Shown here one piece after another: positions 51,604 to 59,931 of a stretch of 61,991 nt of DNA. Below the pieces are notes generated by a model. That model saw only the letters and a list, made by a program, of their open reading frames with translations. It did not search any database and was not told where the DNA came from. The DNA lies in assembly GCA_009780245.1 (NCBI GenBank), contig WRAJ01000008.1, positions 1 to 61,991 on the forward strand, given 5' to 3'. Position 1 is the stretch's first letter. Each line of letters opens with the position of its first letter. Position numbers and translations under genes: made by a program. This stretch comes from Turicibacter sp. (GTDB lineage: Bacteria > Bacillota_I > Bacilli_A > MOL361 > Turicibacteraceae).

Positions 51604-53109
51604 ATGGGTGAAGAAAAAAAAGAATTTGAATTCGAAAGCACAGGGGGTGACAAAAAAGGTAAAAAAGCGATCCCTCCAAAATGGGCCATCGGTGTTGGCG
51701 CAGCGGGAGCTGTTTTACTGATTGGCTACATCGTTGGCGTAGTTTATTTTCAGAATCGCTTTCTTTTCAATACGACAATAAACGGCGAAGACTTTTCTCA
51801 GCAAGAAGCGGTGGTCGCGCGTGAATTTGTTGAAAATCAAGCGAACGATTTCTATATTACGATTAACGGGGAGAATGGTAGTGCTGAAAACATTTATGCG
51901 GCTGATATTGGGCTTGAGTTTATTGCTAGTGGTGCTATTGAAAACCTATTAGAAGAACAAAACCCATTTGCTTGGCCATTGAGTTTAATGCGCGAGCAGG
52001 AAATCGATGTATCCGTGGACATTGTGTTTGAACAAGCGTTACTGGATACACGCATCGCTAGTCTTGATGTCGTGACAGGTGGTCAAACGGATGCCGTACC
52101 GGCAACGGTTGTCATTGAAAACAACGAAGCGATTTTACATCCGCATGAATATGGAAACGTTGTGGATGTTGAACTTTTACAAGAGGTGCTTGAGGCGTAT
52201 ATCAGTATGCTGTCTAATGAATTTACAGCCACAGATGCCGATATCTTTTTCTTACCGGAATTTCTGTCCGATTCACCCGAGGTTGTCGAGGCGTTTGAGA
52301 ATGCCAATCGCTACTTAGATGCTGAGATTACTTACTTGGTTGGACGTGAAGTGGTGGTTGACCGTGAATTAATTGCCCAATGGGTGACGATTGACGATGA
52401 GTTTAATGTTACTTTGGATGAGGAATTAGTGAATGCTTGGTTGGTTGAATTTATCGGAACCGTTAATACGGGTGCTTTCGAACGATATTCACCGATTAGT
52501 GCAGGTGCTACACGTACGTTTATATCACCTGTTGACGGACGTGAAATCACCGTGTCAGGTGGGTTCTTTGGTTGGATTGTAAACTCAGGAGAAGAATTTA
52601 CTACCTTGCTTGGGAATATTCGTAACGGTGAAGTGATCAGTCGCGAGCCAATTTATTGGCAACGTGGCATTACACACGGTGCACACGATTGGGGCGATAC
52701 GTTTATACAGATTGATTTAACGAACCAGCATATGTGGGCCATCTTTGACGGTGTTGTGAGGCTCGACTCACCGGTTGTAACGGGATATCCAGGTTGGAGA
52801 GAGCATATTCCACAAGGGACGCCGACTACACAAGGTGTTTTCTCTATCTTAGAAATGTTGCCTGGAACGAATTTGGTGGCACCATGGCTCGACGATGATG
52901 ATGAGCCGATCTACGACATACCAGTTGACTATTGGATGCGCTACACGTGGTCAGGTTACGGGCTTCATGACATGGTGAGGCAACCAAGATTTGGTGGGAC
53001 GCAATATCGCAGCACCGGTTCTCATGGCTGCACCAATCTGCCACTTGCAGCAGCAAGAGAGTTATACGGTATGATTTTCATTGGCATGCCGGTTGTTGTG
53101 CATCATTAA
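51604..53109 (+). CDS. L,D-transpeptidase (YkuD) with N-terminal peptidoglycan-binding-like domains
   Basis: 501 residues. A charged cytoplasmic start, one membrane anchor (about 30-52), an extracytoplasmic region resembling the PG_binding_4 repeats often found before YkuD domains (about 55-330), and a C-terminal YkuD domain (about 370-500). The catalytic motif is STGSHGCTNLP with Cys476 (usual SxGCxRxx, with Asn for Arg). ATG 51604 has AGGTGAG upstream, and an extended -10 (TGTTACAAT) lies around 51555-51565. It would form 3-3 peptidoglycan cross-links or attach proteins. A terminator follows. Confidence 0.9.
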   Translation: MGEEKKEFEFESTGGDKKGKKAIPPKWAIGVGAAGAVLLIGYIVGVVYFQNRFLFNTTINGEDFSQQEAVVAREFVENQANDFYITINGENGSAENIYAADIGLEFIASGAIENLLEEQNPFAWPLSLMREQEIDVSVDIVFEQALLDTRIASLDVVTGGQTDAVPATVVIENNEAILHPHEYGNVVDVELLQEVLEAYISMLSNEFTATDADIFFLPEFLSDSPEVVEAFENANRYLDAEITYLVGREVVVDRELIAQWVTIDDEFNVTLDEELVNAWLVEFIGTVNTGAFERYSPISAGATRTFISPVDGREITVSGGFFGWIVNSGEEFTTLLGNIRNGEVISREPIYWQRGITHGAHDWGDTFIQIDLTNQHMWAIFDGVVRLDSPVVTGYPGWREHIPQGTPTTQGVFSILEMLPGTNLVAPWLDDDDEPIYDIPVDYWMRYTWSGYGLHDMVRQPRFGGTQYRSTGSHGCTNLPLAAARELYGMIFIGMPVVVHH

Positions 53110-53115
53110 GACAAG

Positions 53116-53907
53116 TTAAGCCACCCTCGTGTGGCTTTTTTCATGCACATAATTCACCTGAATCCCGATATTTATCACCCAGCCGAGTAGGTATAGCCAC
53201 ATGAGTAAAATGATGATGACCGATAACGTCCCGTATATCAAGTGGAAGTTAGCGAGGCGATCGACGTAGTAAGTGAAGACGGTGGTGGTGAGGATGAAGC
53301 CCACAGAGGCGAGTACTGTGCCAGGCAGGATGGCTTTGACACGCTTGTTTTTGTTCGGGGCTAATTTGAAAAGTAGGAGAAAGAATATGAAACAGACCAA
53401 CGCGAAAATCCCAATTTCGATGACCGTCTTGGTGACTGTTGGTAAATCGGCGAGCAGGATGTGGGACGTCGTAATAAAGGCGGTTGCAAATGCACCAAAA
53501 CCAAGTAGTAAAAAGAAAGCCAAAATAGCTGCGAGCCTGTTTTTATAGTCTGAGGTGCCGGCACAATCGTATGTGATGAGGAAGGCTTTGAAAATGCCGT
53601 TAACGCCTTTGGAAATGGTTAAGGTCAGTGTGACGAGCGTTACCGCTACGAGGAGCGGATGCGCGCTGAAATTGATCGACGCGGTTTCTAGGAATTCCAT
53701 GATGAATTGATAGAGCTCAGCTGGTAAATACTGCGCAATGGTCTCGTCAAACAGGGTCGTTTCGATGGATAAGAAGGCGAGAATTTGGAAAAAAATGATG
53801 AGCATGGGAATGAGTGCCATCATGATATTAAACGCCACGAGTTCCGGAATGGCCTGGATTTCTTTTTTTTTGAGTTGATTGATCAGGTCTTGTTTGAACG
53901 TTGACAT
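53116..53907 (-). CDS. YihY/BrkB family integral membrane protein
   Basis: 263 residues with about six membrane segments. YihY-family features: PELVAFNIMMALIPMLIIFFQ near the start and a late hydrophobic LIYGTLSVIIILLMWLYLLGW. AAGGAG precedes ATG 53907. The family was once called ribonuclease BN by mistake; the function is unknown, with a suggested transport role. The end of the gene overlaps a hairpin (53118-53137) shared with the L,D-transpeptidase gene. Confidence 0.88.
   Translation of the reverse strand: MSTFKQDLINQLKKKEIQAIPELVAFNIMMALIPMLIIFFQILAFLSIETTLFDETIAQYLPAELYQFIMEFLETASINFSAHPLLVAVTLVTLTLTISKGVNGIFKAFLITYDCAGTSDYKNRLAAILAFFLLLGFGAFATAFITTSHILLADLPTVTKTVIEIGIFALVCFIFFLLLFKLAPNKNKRVKAILPGTVLASVGFILTTTVFTYYVDRLANFHLIYGTLSVIIILLMWLYLLGWVINIGIQVNYVHEKSHTRVA
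53118..53140 (+). terminator. Terminator of the L,D-transpeptidase gene
   Basis: AAGCCAC (53118-53124) and GTGGCTT (53131-53137) around a six-base loop, then TTTT. It overlaps the stop of the convergent YihY-family gene. Confidence 0.7.
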
Positions 53908-53989
53908 GTTTTTGCGCTCCTTATAAATTACTAGGTATATTGTGTGTCACATTTAGTCAAAATATCCACTATAACGGGAGTTGATTGAA

Positions 53990-54799
53990 TTGAATAAGAC
54001 AAAATGGAAAGTTTTGAATGTGCTGTTAGGCATTGGGTTGCTGGTGAGTCCGCAGCTTGTCGCGAAAGCGAAGGACGTGAGCTGGGGCATTCCGCGAAAA
54101 GGTGAGGGCGAAGTGCAGCCGCATCCCGGTGCGGAATACGATGCGATCATCAGGGAAAACGATGCGTTTTATATTGGGGATCCGGATGATAATGCGATTT
54201 ATTTGACCTTTGATTGTGGGTATGAGAACGGGAATTTACCGATGATTTTGGATGCGTTACGCGATGCGGACGTGCCGGCGCTGTTTTTCTTGACCGGGCA
54301 TTTAATGGAAGAAGAGCCGGAGCTCGTGTTGCGCATGGTGGAAGAGGGTCATTTAGTGGGAAACCACACTTACGACCATCCGAATTTGACGACGGTGTCG
54401 CAAGAGCGATTTTTCGATGAGCTTACCCGTGCGGAAGCGAAATTTTATGACATCACGGGGGTCGCGATGGATAAGTATTTGCGACCACCGGAAGGCAGGT
54501 TTAATCAAGAAGTGCTAGATTGGGCAAGCGATGCGGGGTATTACACGGTGTTGTGGTCGCTAGCTTATGTGGATTGGCATGTGGGTGATCAAAAAGGCGG
54601 GGCACATGCGCACGAGCAAGTGATGCGGAAGATGCACCCGGGCGCGATCATTTTGCTTCATTCGACGTCTAGCGATAACGCGGAAGCAATGGCAGATTTA
54701 GTTGTGACGCTACGCGAGGAAGGCTATGAATTTCGATCAGTGACGGATTTGGTCGTGGATGAAGTGATGGACGATGAGCTACGGGTGGTATTTGACTAA
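53990..54799 (+). CDS. PdaA-like polysaccharide deacetylase (cortex type)
   Basis: 269 residues. N-terminal hydrophobic signal or anchor (about 8-25), then a NodB-type deacetylase domain: TFDCGYENGN (PdaA-type variant of TFDDG), HTYDHPNL with metal-binding His residues, RPPEGRFN and ILLHSTS. The TFDxGYENG block is characteristic of PdaA, which makes muramic-delta-lactam in the spore cortex. TTG 53990 is the start: GGGAG ends nine bases before it, and an upstream in-frame TTG (53981) abuts that site. It lies close to the ger operon, consistent with a sporulation role. Confidence 0.9.
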   Translation: MNKTKWKVLNVLLGIGLLVSPQLVAKAKDVSWGIPRKGEGEVQPHPGAEYDAIIRENDAFYIGDPDDNAIYLTFDCGYENGNLPMILDALRDADVPALFFLTGHLMEEEPELVLRMVEEGHLVGNHTYDHPNLTTVSQERFFDELTRAEAKFYDITGVAMDKYLRPPEGRFNQEVLDWASDAGYYTVLWSLAYVDWHVGDQKGGAHAHEQVMRKMHPGAIILLHSTSSDNAEAMADLVVTLREEGYEFRSVTDLVVDEVMDDELRVVFD

Positions 54800-54812
54800 C
54801 TGTCCTAATGTG

Positions 54813-54945
54813 CTAGGGAAATTTCCCTATAAGCGTCTCATATCATTGAATCTAGGGAAAAATTTCCCTACGAGCGCCCCATATCGTTGAATCTAGGGAA
54901 AAATTTCCCTATAAGCACCTTATACCATTGAACATAGGGAAAATG
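54813..54945. repeat. Intergenic palindromic tandem repeat, period 39-41, 4 copies
   Basis: CTAGGGAAA...TTTCCCTA palindromes begin at 54813, 54852 and 54893, with a half copy at 54934 (39, 41 and 41 bp apart). Each palindrome is 16-18 bp. The spacer AGCGYCYYATATCRTTGAAT is conserved. Confidence 0.9.
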
Positions 54946-54990
54946 AACGTAACATCCTAGGCAAATGACTCAGGGTGTTTTATTTTCTTC

Positions 54991-55019
54991 TTGCATTCAG
55001 CGCGAAAATCGGTTATAAT
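54991..55019 (+). promoter_or_regulatory. copA promoter
   Basis: TTGCAT (54991-54996), 17-base spacer, TATAAT (55014-55019). Confidence 0.75.
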
Positions 55020-55023
55020 AGCC

Positions 55024-55048
55024 ATACCACCCCCACCGAGGGGTAGGG
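55024..55048 (+). promoter_or_regulatory. CsoR-type copper operator
   Basis: ATACCACCCCC-ACCG-AGGGGTAGGG: a G/C-tract pseudo-palindrome typical of CsoR sites, just after the -10, where bound repressor would block transcription. The cognate CsoR is encoded at 57766. Confidence 0.75.
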
Positions 55049-55063
55049 AGAGGTTGGTGCGAG

Positions 55064-57541
55064 ATGGAAAAATACGTAATCGGCATTGGTGGCATGGGCT
55101 GTGCGTCTTGCTCGGGGAAAATTGAAAAAGCAGTCAGCGGCTTAGAAGGCGTCCGTACAGCCAGTGTCAATCTAGCAATGGAAAAGATGAGCGTGGCCTT
55201 CGACGCAACGCTTATCTCGCTCACGAAGATTAAAAAGACCGTCGAAGAGCTGGGCTTCACGGTGATCGAAGAAAAAAAGAATAGCCGCGCGACCATTCCG
55301 ATTGCAGGGATGAATTGTGCTAGCTGTACGGGCAAGGTAGAAGTTGCCCTTGCTAAACTGGATGGCGTGGCAGAAGTCGCCGTGAATCTTGCGATGGAGA
55401 AGGCAACGGTGGTCTATCACCCGGAAACAATCCGTTTGGCTGACTTGCAACGGGTTGTAACGGACTTAGGTTTTGAAGTTTTAACAGCCGAAACGAGTAG
55501 CGCCGTGGATGATTTGGCTGCTCGTAAAGCACGTGAGCTTAAAATTTTCTGGTACCGCACGTGGGTGTCGATCCTGTTCTGCTTGCCGCTCTTTTATGTG
55601 TCGATGGTGCCGATGCTGCCGATGATGGGGCTCGGTTTTATCCCGCTCTCGGTGCCACAAGCGATTGACCCGCATCACAACCCGTACGCTCATCTGTGGG
55701 TGCAAGTCGCGCTAACCACGCCAATTGTGATCGCAGGCTACTCGTTTTACACCAATGGGTTTAAAGCGCTTTTGAAACGACGCCCTAATATGGATTCACT
55801 AGTGGCGATTGGGACCACTTCCGCGATACTTTACAGTCTCTATAACATCGTGCTCATTTACCGGGGCGATCACCACCTCGTGATGAATTTATATCTTGAG
55901 ACCGCCGGTGTGATCGTGACCCTCATTCTGTTAGGCAACGCGCTTGAGGCAGTCAGCAAATCAAAGACGTCCGAAGCGATCAAAAAGCTGATGGGACTGG
56001 CACCTAAAACGGCGACGATCATCCAAAATGGCGCAGAAGTCGAAGTGCCGATTAGCGAAGTCGAAATCGGTGATATCATCGTCGTGAAACCGGGCGAGAA
56101 AATCCCCGTCGACGGGGTGATCATCAGCGGTCACACCGCCATCGACGAAGCGATGCTAACGGGTGAAAGCTTGCCCGTGGATAAGCAAGCCGGCGATGAT
56201 GTGTACGCCGCATCGATCAATAAAAACGGGCTCATCGGGTTCAAAGCGACCAAAGTAGGTGATGACACCGCCTTAGCGCAGATCATCAAACTCGTCGAGA
56301 ACGCGTCAGCCTCGAAAGCCCCGATCGCCCAAATCGCCGATATCGTCACGGGCTATTTCGTTCCTGTGGCCTGCGCGATTGCGATTTTCGCCGGGGTGGC
56401 GTGGTACGTGGCAACCGGTGATTTTGAGCTCGCGATGATCGTCTTTATCTCGGTGCTCATCATCGCCTGCCCGTGTGCGCTAGGCCTGGCGACCCCGACC
56501 GCCTTAATGGTGGGGACTGGCAAGGGCGCTGAAAACGGCATCTTGATCAAATCGGGCGTGGCGCTCGAGGGGGCGTACAAGCTAAATACGATTATCTTTG
56601 ACAAAACGGGCACGATTACCGAGGGGAAGCCGGTCGTCACGGATATTTTGCCGATCGCTACGTCGATCACTGAGGACACATTGTTACAGCTAGCCGCTTC
56701 GGCTGAGGCGGGGTCTGAGCACCCACTGGGCGAGGCCATTGTGAAAAAAGCCCAAGAAAAAAACGTCGCATTTTTTGATGTAACCGACTTCCAGGCGATT
56801 ACCGGATGCGGCATAGAGGCGGTTGTAAAAGGAAAAAATGTTTTGGTTGGAAACAAGCGGTTGATGCGCGACTCTGCCATTGATCTTGGGGCAATGGCCA
56901 TCGAGTCAGACGTGCTTGCAAGTATCGGTAAAACGCCGATGTATGTCGCAGCTGACGGCGAATTGATCGGGATCATTGCCGTGGCAGACGTGGTGAAAGC
57001 TAGCAGTCAAGCGGCGATTAGTAAGTTACAAGCAATGGGGATTGAAGTGGCGATGATTACCGGCGATCATCAGAAAACAGCAGATGCCATCGCTAAGCAA
57101 GTCGGCCTGACACGTGTGCTCGCGGAAGTATTGCCGGGCAATAAGGCAGACGAAGTAAAACGCCTGCAAACAGAAGGCAAGTTCGTGGCAATGGTGGGAG
57201 ACGGCATCAACGACGCGCCAGCTTTGGTGCAAGCAGACGTGGGAATTGCGATTGGCTCGGGCACAGATGTCGCGATTGAGTCGGCGGATATCGTGCTGAT
57301 GCGCGGTGATTTAATGGACGTCACGACCGCGGTGCAACTTTCTAAAAAGACGATGGCAAATATTAAGCAGAATCTATTCTGGGCCTTTTTCTATAACGCG
57401 ATCTGTATTCCGATTGCTGCGGGGGTGTTGCGCATCTTTGGCGGGCCGTTGCTGAATCCGATGTTTGCAGCGGGCGCGATGGCGTTTAGCTCGGTGTCGG
57501 TGTTGCTGAATGCGTTGCGGTTGAAGCGGTTTAGGGTTTAG
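55064..57541 (+). CDS. copA: Copper-exporting P1B-type ATPase
   Basis: 825 residues. Two N-terminal heavy-metal domains with GMGCASC (Cys13, Cys16) and GMNCASC (Cys85, Cys88), eight membrane segments, the CPC transport motif (469-471), the phosphorylated Asp513 in DKTGT, and GDGINDAPAL. ATG 55064 follows GAGAGG and TTGGTG. It pumps Cu(I) out of the cell. Expression is very probably controlled by CsoR through 55024-55048. A copper chaperone gene (copZ) is not present in the window. Confidence 0.96.
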   Translation: MEKYVIGIGGMGCASCSGKIEKAVSGLEGVRTASVNLAMEKMSVAFDATLISLTKIKKTVEELGFTVIEEKKNSRATIPIAGMNCASCTGKVEVALAKLDGVAEVAVNLAMEKATVVYHPETIRLADLQRVVTDLGFEVLTAETSSAVDDLAARKARELKIFWYRTWVSILFCLPLFYVSMVPMLPMMGLGFIPLSVPQAIDPHHNPYAHLWVQVALTTPIVIAGYSFYTNGFKALLKRRPNMDSLVAIGTTSAILYSLYNIVLIYRGDHHLVMNLYLETAGVIVTLILLGNALEAVSKSKTSEAIKKLMGLAPKTATIIQNGAEVEVPISEVEIGDIIVVKPGEKIPVDGVIISGHTAIDEAMLTGESLPVDKQAGDDVYAASINKNGLIGFKATKVGDDTALAQIIKLVENASASKAPIAQIADIVTGYFVPVACAIAIFAGVAWYVATGDFELAMIVFISVLIIACPCALGLATPTALMVGTGKGAENGILIKSGVALEGAYKLNTIIFDKTGTITEGKPVVTDILPIATSITEDTLLQLAASAEAGSEHPLGEAIVKKAQEKNVAFFDVTDFQAITGCGIEAVVKGKNVLVGNKRLMRDSAIDLGAMAIESDVLASIGKTPMYVAADGELIGIIAVADVVKASSQAAISKLQAMGIEVAMITGDHQKTADAIAKQVGLTRVLAEVLPGNKADEVKRLQTEGKFVAMVGDGINDAPALVQADVGIAIGSGTDVAIESADIVLMRGDLMDVTTAVQLSKKTMANIKQNLFWAFFYNAICIPIAAGVLRIFGGPLLNPMFAAGAMAFSSVSVLLNALRLKRFRV

Positions 57542-57588
57542 GGAGTGCTCTTTAGTTTGGTTGCACTGTGTGATGAAGCAATCGATGT

Positions 57589-57715
57589 GCACCTCAAAGC
57601 TTCAAATACTGTCAAAAGGGTGCAACTGTGCACCTTAATGTGCCCTTGTGCAAGAAAAGGGTGCAACGCTGCACCTTAATGGCTGTTATACCAGCAAAAG
57701 GGTGCAGTTATAAGT
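57589..57715. repeat. Intergenic hairpin tandem repeat, period 41, 3 copies
   Basis: AAAAGGGTGCA starts at 57614, 57655 and 57696. GGTGCA...TGCACC stems with a four-base loop occur in the first two; an extra TGCACC-type arm lies at 57589. The array separates copA from csoR. Confidence 0.88.
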
Positions 57716-57765
57716 GTTTTGCAAATGTCTGTGCCGTTTATTAAGAAGTGTAGGAGGTTAACACG

Positions 57766-58029
57766 ATGAACGAAGAAAAGAAAAAAGCCACGCAGTCGTT
57801 AAAAACGGCACGTGGGCAAATTGATGGGATTATTAAGATGATTGAAGAGGGTCGTTATTGCATGGATGTTTCGAACCAAATCGCGGCTGTTTCTGCGTTG
57901 GTACGGAAATCGCAGGTGTTGATTTTAAAGCAGCACATTGAGCATTGTGTGACAGAAGCGGTTATGGGGGATAATCGTGAAGAGAAAATGGATGAGGTCA
58001 TGAAGGTTCTTGAGAAAGTGCTGAAATGA
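57766..58029 (+). CDS. csoR: CsoR-family copper-sensing repressor
   Basis: 87 residues, all-helical. The Cu(I) ligands C32, H57 and C61 have the exact spacing of Bacillus CsoR (C-x24-H-x3-C). RGQIDGIIKMIEEGRYC is typical. AGGAGG precedes ATG 57766. Copper binding releases it from the copA operator. It follows copA rather than preceding it, with hairpin repeats between them, so the two may be expressed at different levels. Confidence 0.94.
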   Translation: MNEEKKKATQSLKTARGQIDGIIKMIEEGRYCMDVSNQIAAVSALVRKSQVLILKQHIEHCVTEAVMGDNREEKMDEVMKVLEKVLK

Positions 58030-58040
58030 TTTCATTTTTC

Positions 58041-59513
58041 TTATTCATCGGTTTTGTCCATTTCAATGCTGAGTAGCTGTGTAAACTTTGCATCGGATTT
58101 CGAGGTGCTCACATAGGCATGGTCGTTTTTGAGGACAATGTCCTCGACAATGCGAAGGCCACTGCCTCGCTTTTCACCTTTCGTAGAGAAGCCTTGCTTT
58201 TGCAAGTCCGTGAGCTCAAACCCTAAATCTTTTCGACAGCTGTTACTAACGCGAACTTCGAGTGTTTCAAAGCCATCTAAATCAGTGTCCAAAATGAAGC
58301 TGACATGCACCCACTTATCTTCAACGTGGGTGAGTTCTTCCAGTGCATTATCGATCCAAATACCTAAGATGCGAACGAAATCGCCTAAGTCTATTCCTAA
58401 CTTTTTAATCGGTTGTGAGGTTTCGACGGTAAATTTTGCCGATTGATTCAAAGCAATTTGTGACTTGGTTAAAATCAAGTGACGCACCGCCACCATGGTT
58501 GACCCAATTAATTCACTAACATCGGGCGAATCGAGTCTGAATTCAATGGTTTCTTGAAAGAAAATCGCGTGACTTTTGAATGCTTCTATGATGGCTTCAG
58601 GATCACCGGATTGAATACAACCGTTTAGCGCAATCATGATGTTGAGTTGATCGTGTTCGAAGTCGCTTAATTTTTTATAAACACCGTTTAGGCTTGCTAC
58701 TTTTTGCTCTAATAAATCCGCAAATTGCTGCTTGTCTCTGAGTTCTAAACCTAACTTTTCAAGTTCATATTTGGCATTAGATAAGGCAGTAGCACTTTCG
58801 GCGACCCCTGCTTGCGCTTTAAGCAGTTGTTCACTGACTAACTTGAGCTGTTGATGTTTCATTTTCAAGCTATGATCTTTGCCAACGATACTTTTAAATA
58901 AGAGAACTAACGCCACGGAGAGGATGGTCAAAAACGTTACGAAAATCATTTGAACAAAAATCACTTGAAAGCACTCTATTCCTAAAAATGGGGGTAAGAA
59001 CGATATCATGTAATAGAAAAATACCAACGTGCATAAGCCGTAGACTAAAATGGAACTGTGATCTTCATCCAAATGGGTTAGAAAGTCGTGGGCACTCGTA
59101 TAACGATAAAGCCATCGCCAAACATAGAAAAGCACAATGGAAATGATAATTTGTGAGATCAGGGAAAAAGAGAAGAAGTAATTGGCCCCGTCAAGCGAAA
59201 ATAACCACGTAACGATCACGGCAAAAAACTGTCCCCAGTAATCACTCAAAATAACGAGTGTAATGATGTTTGATAAAACGAAAAAGCTATGCTTCCATGT
59301 GTGACGTGAATAACGAGAAAAAGAAAGGGTAACGACAATCAAGACAAGTATCCCTATTTGGTATGACATTCTAAAGCCTAAAAAAGTGGCTAGAATTGTC
59401 ACTAAAAAACTACTTTTAACAACAAACCAATTATACTTTATATTTGATAAGAGAAGAATCCCCGTCCAAACGATCAAAGATTTAGTTACGGCGAGTAATA
59501 AGTAGCTAGACAT
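58041..59513 (-). CDS. GHKL sensor histidine kinase, no partner regulator
   Basis: 490 residues. Seven to eight N-terminal membrane segments (about 1-205), a coiled-coil (about 210-285), a candidate phospho-acceptor His in FEHDQLN (about 291), and a GHKL ATPase domain with IDNALEEL and KGEKRGSGLRIVEDI. AGAGGTGG precedes ATG 59513, and a promoter lies at 59596-59624. It resembles the kinases of Agr/Com peptide systems, like those at 3198 and 5608, but no LytTR regulator adjoins it. It may signal to one of the two AgrA-like regulators or to one encoded elsewhere. Confidence 0.85.
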   Translation of the reverse strand: MSSYLLLAVTKSLIVWTGILLLSNIKYNWFVVKSSFLVTILATFLGFRMSYQIGILVLIVVTLSFSRYSRHTWKHSFFVLSNIITLVILSDYWGQFFAVIVTWLFSLDGANYFFSFSLISQIIISIVLFYVWRWLYRYTSAHDFLTHLDEDHSSILVYGLCTLVFFYYMISFLPPFLGIECFQVIFVQMIFVTFLTILSVALVLLFKSIVGKDHSLKMKHQQLKLVSEQLLKAQAGVAESATALSNAKYELEKLGLELRDKQQFADLLEQKVASLNGVYKKLSDFEHDQLNIMIALNGCIQSGDPEAIIEAFKSHAIFFQETIEFRLDSPDVSELIGSTMVAVRHLILTKSQIALNQSAKFTVETSQPIKKLGIDLGDFVRILGIWIDNALEELTHVEDKWVHVSFILDTDLDGFETLEVRVSNSCRKDLGFELTDLQKQGFSTKGEKRGSGLRIVEDIVLKNDHAYVSTSKSDAKFTQLLSIEMDKTDE

Positions 59514-59595
59514 TCAAAACCACCTCTTTTGATTTTAGCAACTAGGGGCAACGACTTCAAGTAAATGTCATTTTTATCCGACATATGGGATATTC

Positions 59596-59624
59596 AGTAT
59601 AACATAGCCTAACGCGTTTTACAA
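59596..59624 (-). promoter_or_regulatory. Promoter of the third GHKL kinase
   Basis: Minus strand: -35 TTGTAA (59624-59619), 17-base spacer, extended -10 TGTTATACT (TATACT at 59601-59596). Upstream (59643-59664) lies a direct repeat of ACATTCA with 10-bp period. Confidence 0.65.
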
Positions 59625-59690
59625 CGATAAAATGAAAATTTTTTAAACATTCATTAACATTCACTGAAATAAGACAAACAATTGTTTTTA

Positions 59691-59838
59691 ATACTAATTC
59701 GCGTTTAAAAAGCGTATATAAAGCGCTGAGATTTCTAGTACTTAGCGTGGCGTACTTAAAGGGGACGTGAGCTGAGTGTTAACGAAGTATAGGCTAGAAA
59801 GATTAAGTTTTATACGTTTTTTAAATGCGAATTAGTAT
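59691..59838. repeat. 27-bp inverted repeat enclosing a structured ~94-base centre
   Basis: Left arm 59691-59717 (ATACTAATTCGCG...) and right arm 59812-59838 are complementary at 25 of 27 positions; both exceptions are G-T type. The centre has further pairing (TTTCTAG with CTAGAAA). This could be a ~150-nt structured RNA or a miniature inverted-repeat element. It fills most of the 59514-59931 gap; no gene is seen there. Confidence 0.6.
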
Positions 59839-59893
59839 CATTTTCTTTGCTGTTAATTGAGAACAAATACTGTTAATTTAGCTTGAAATTTGA

Positions 59894-59899
59894 TACAAT
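59894..59899 (+). promoter_or_regulatory. Extended -10 of pcrA
   Basis: TGATACAAT: TACAAT at 59894-59899 with a TG one base upstream. The -35 (TGTTAA near 59871) is weak. Confidence 0.5.
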
Positions 59900-59931
59900 A
59901 AAACACTGTGTCAAAGGAGCTGAATCTAAAT

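Noticed and set aside
12555..57715. Tandem repeats considered as CRISPR arrays
   Set aside because: Copies are joined without variable spacers of constant length, whole units repeat rather than alternate with unique sequence, and no cas gene is present.
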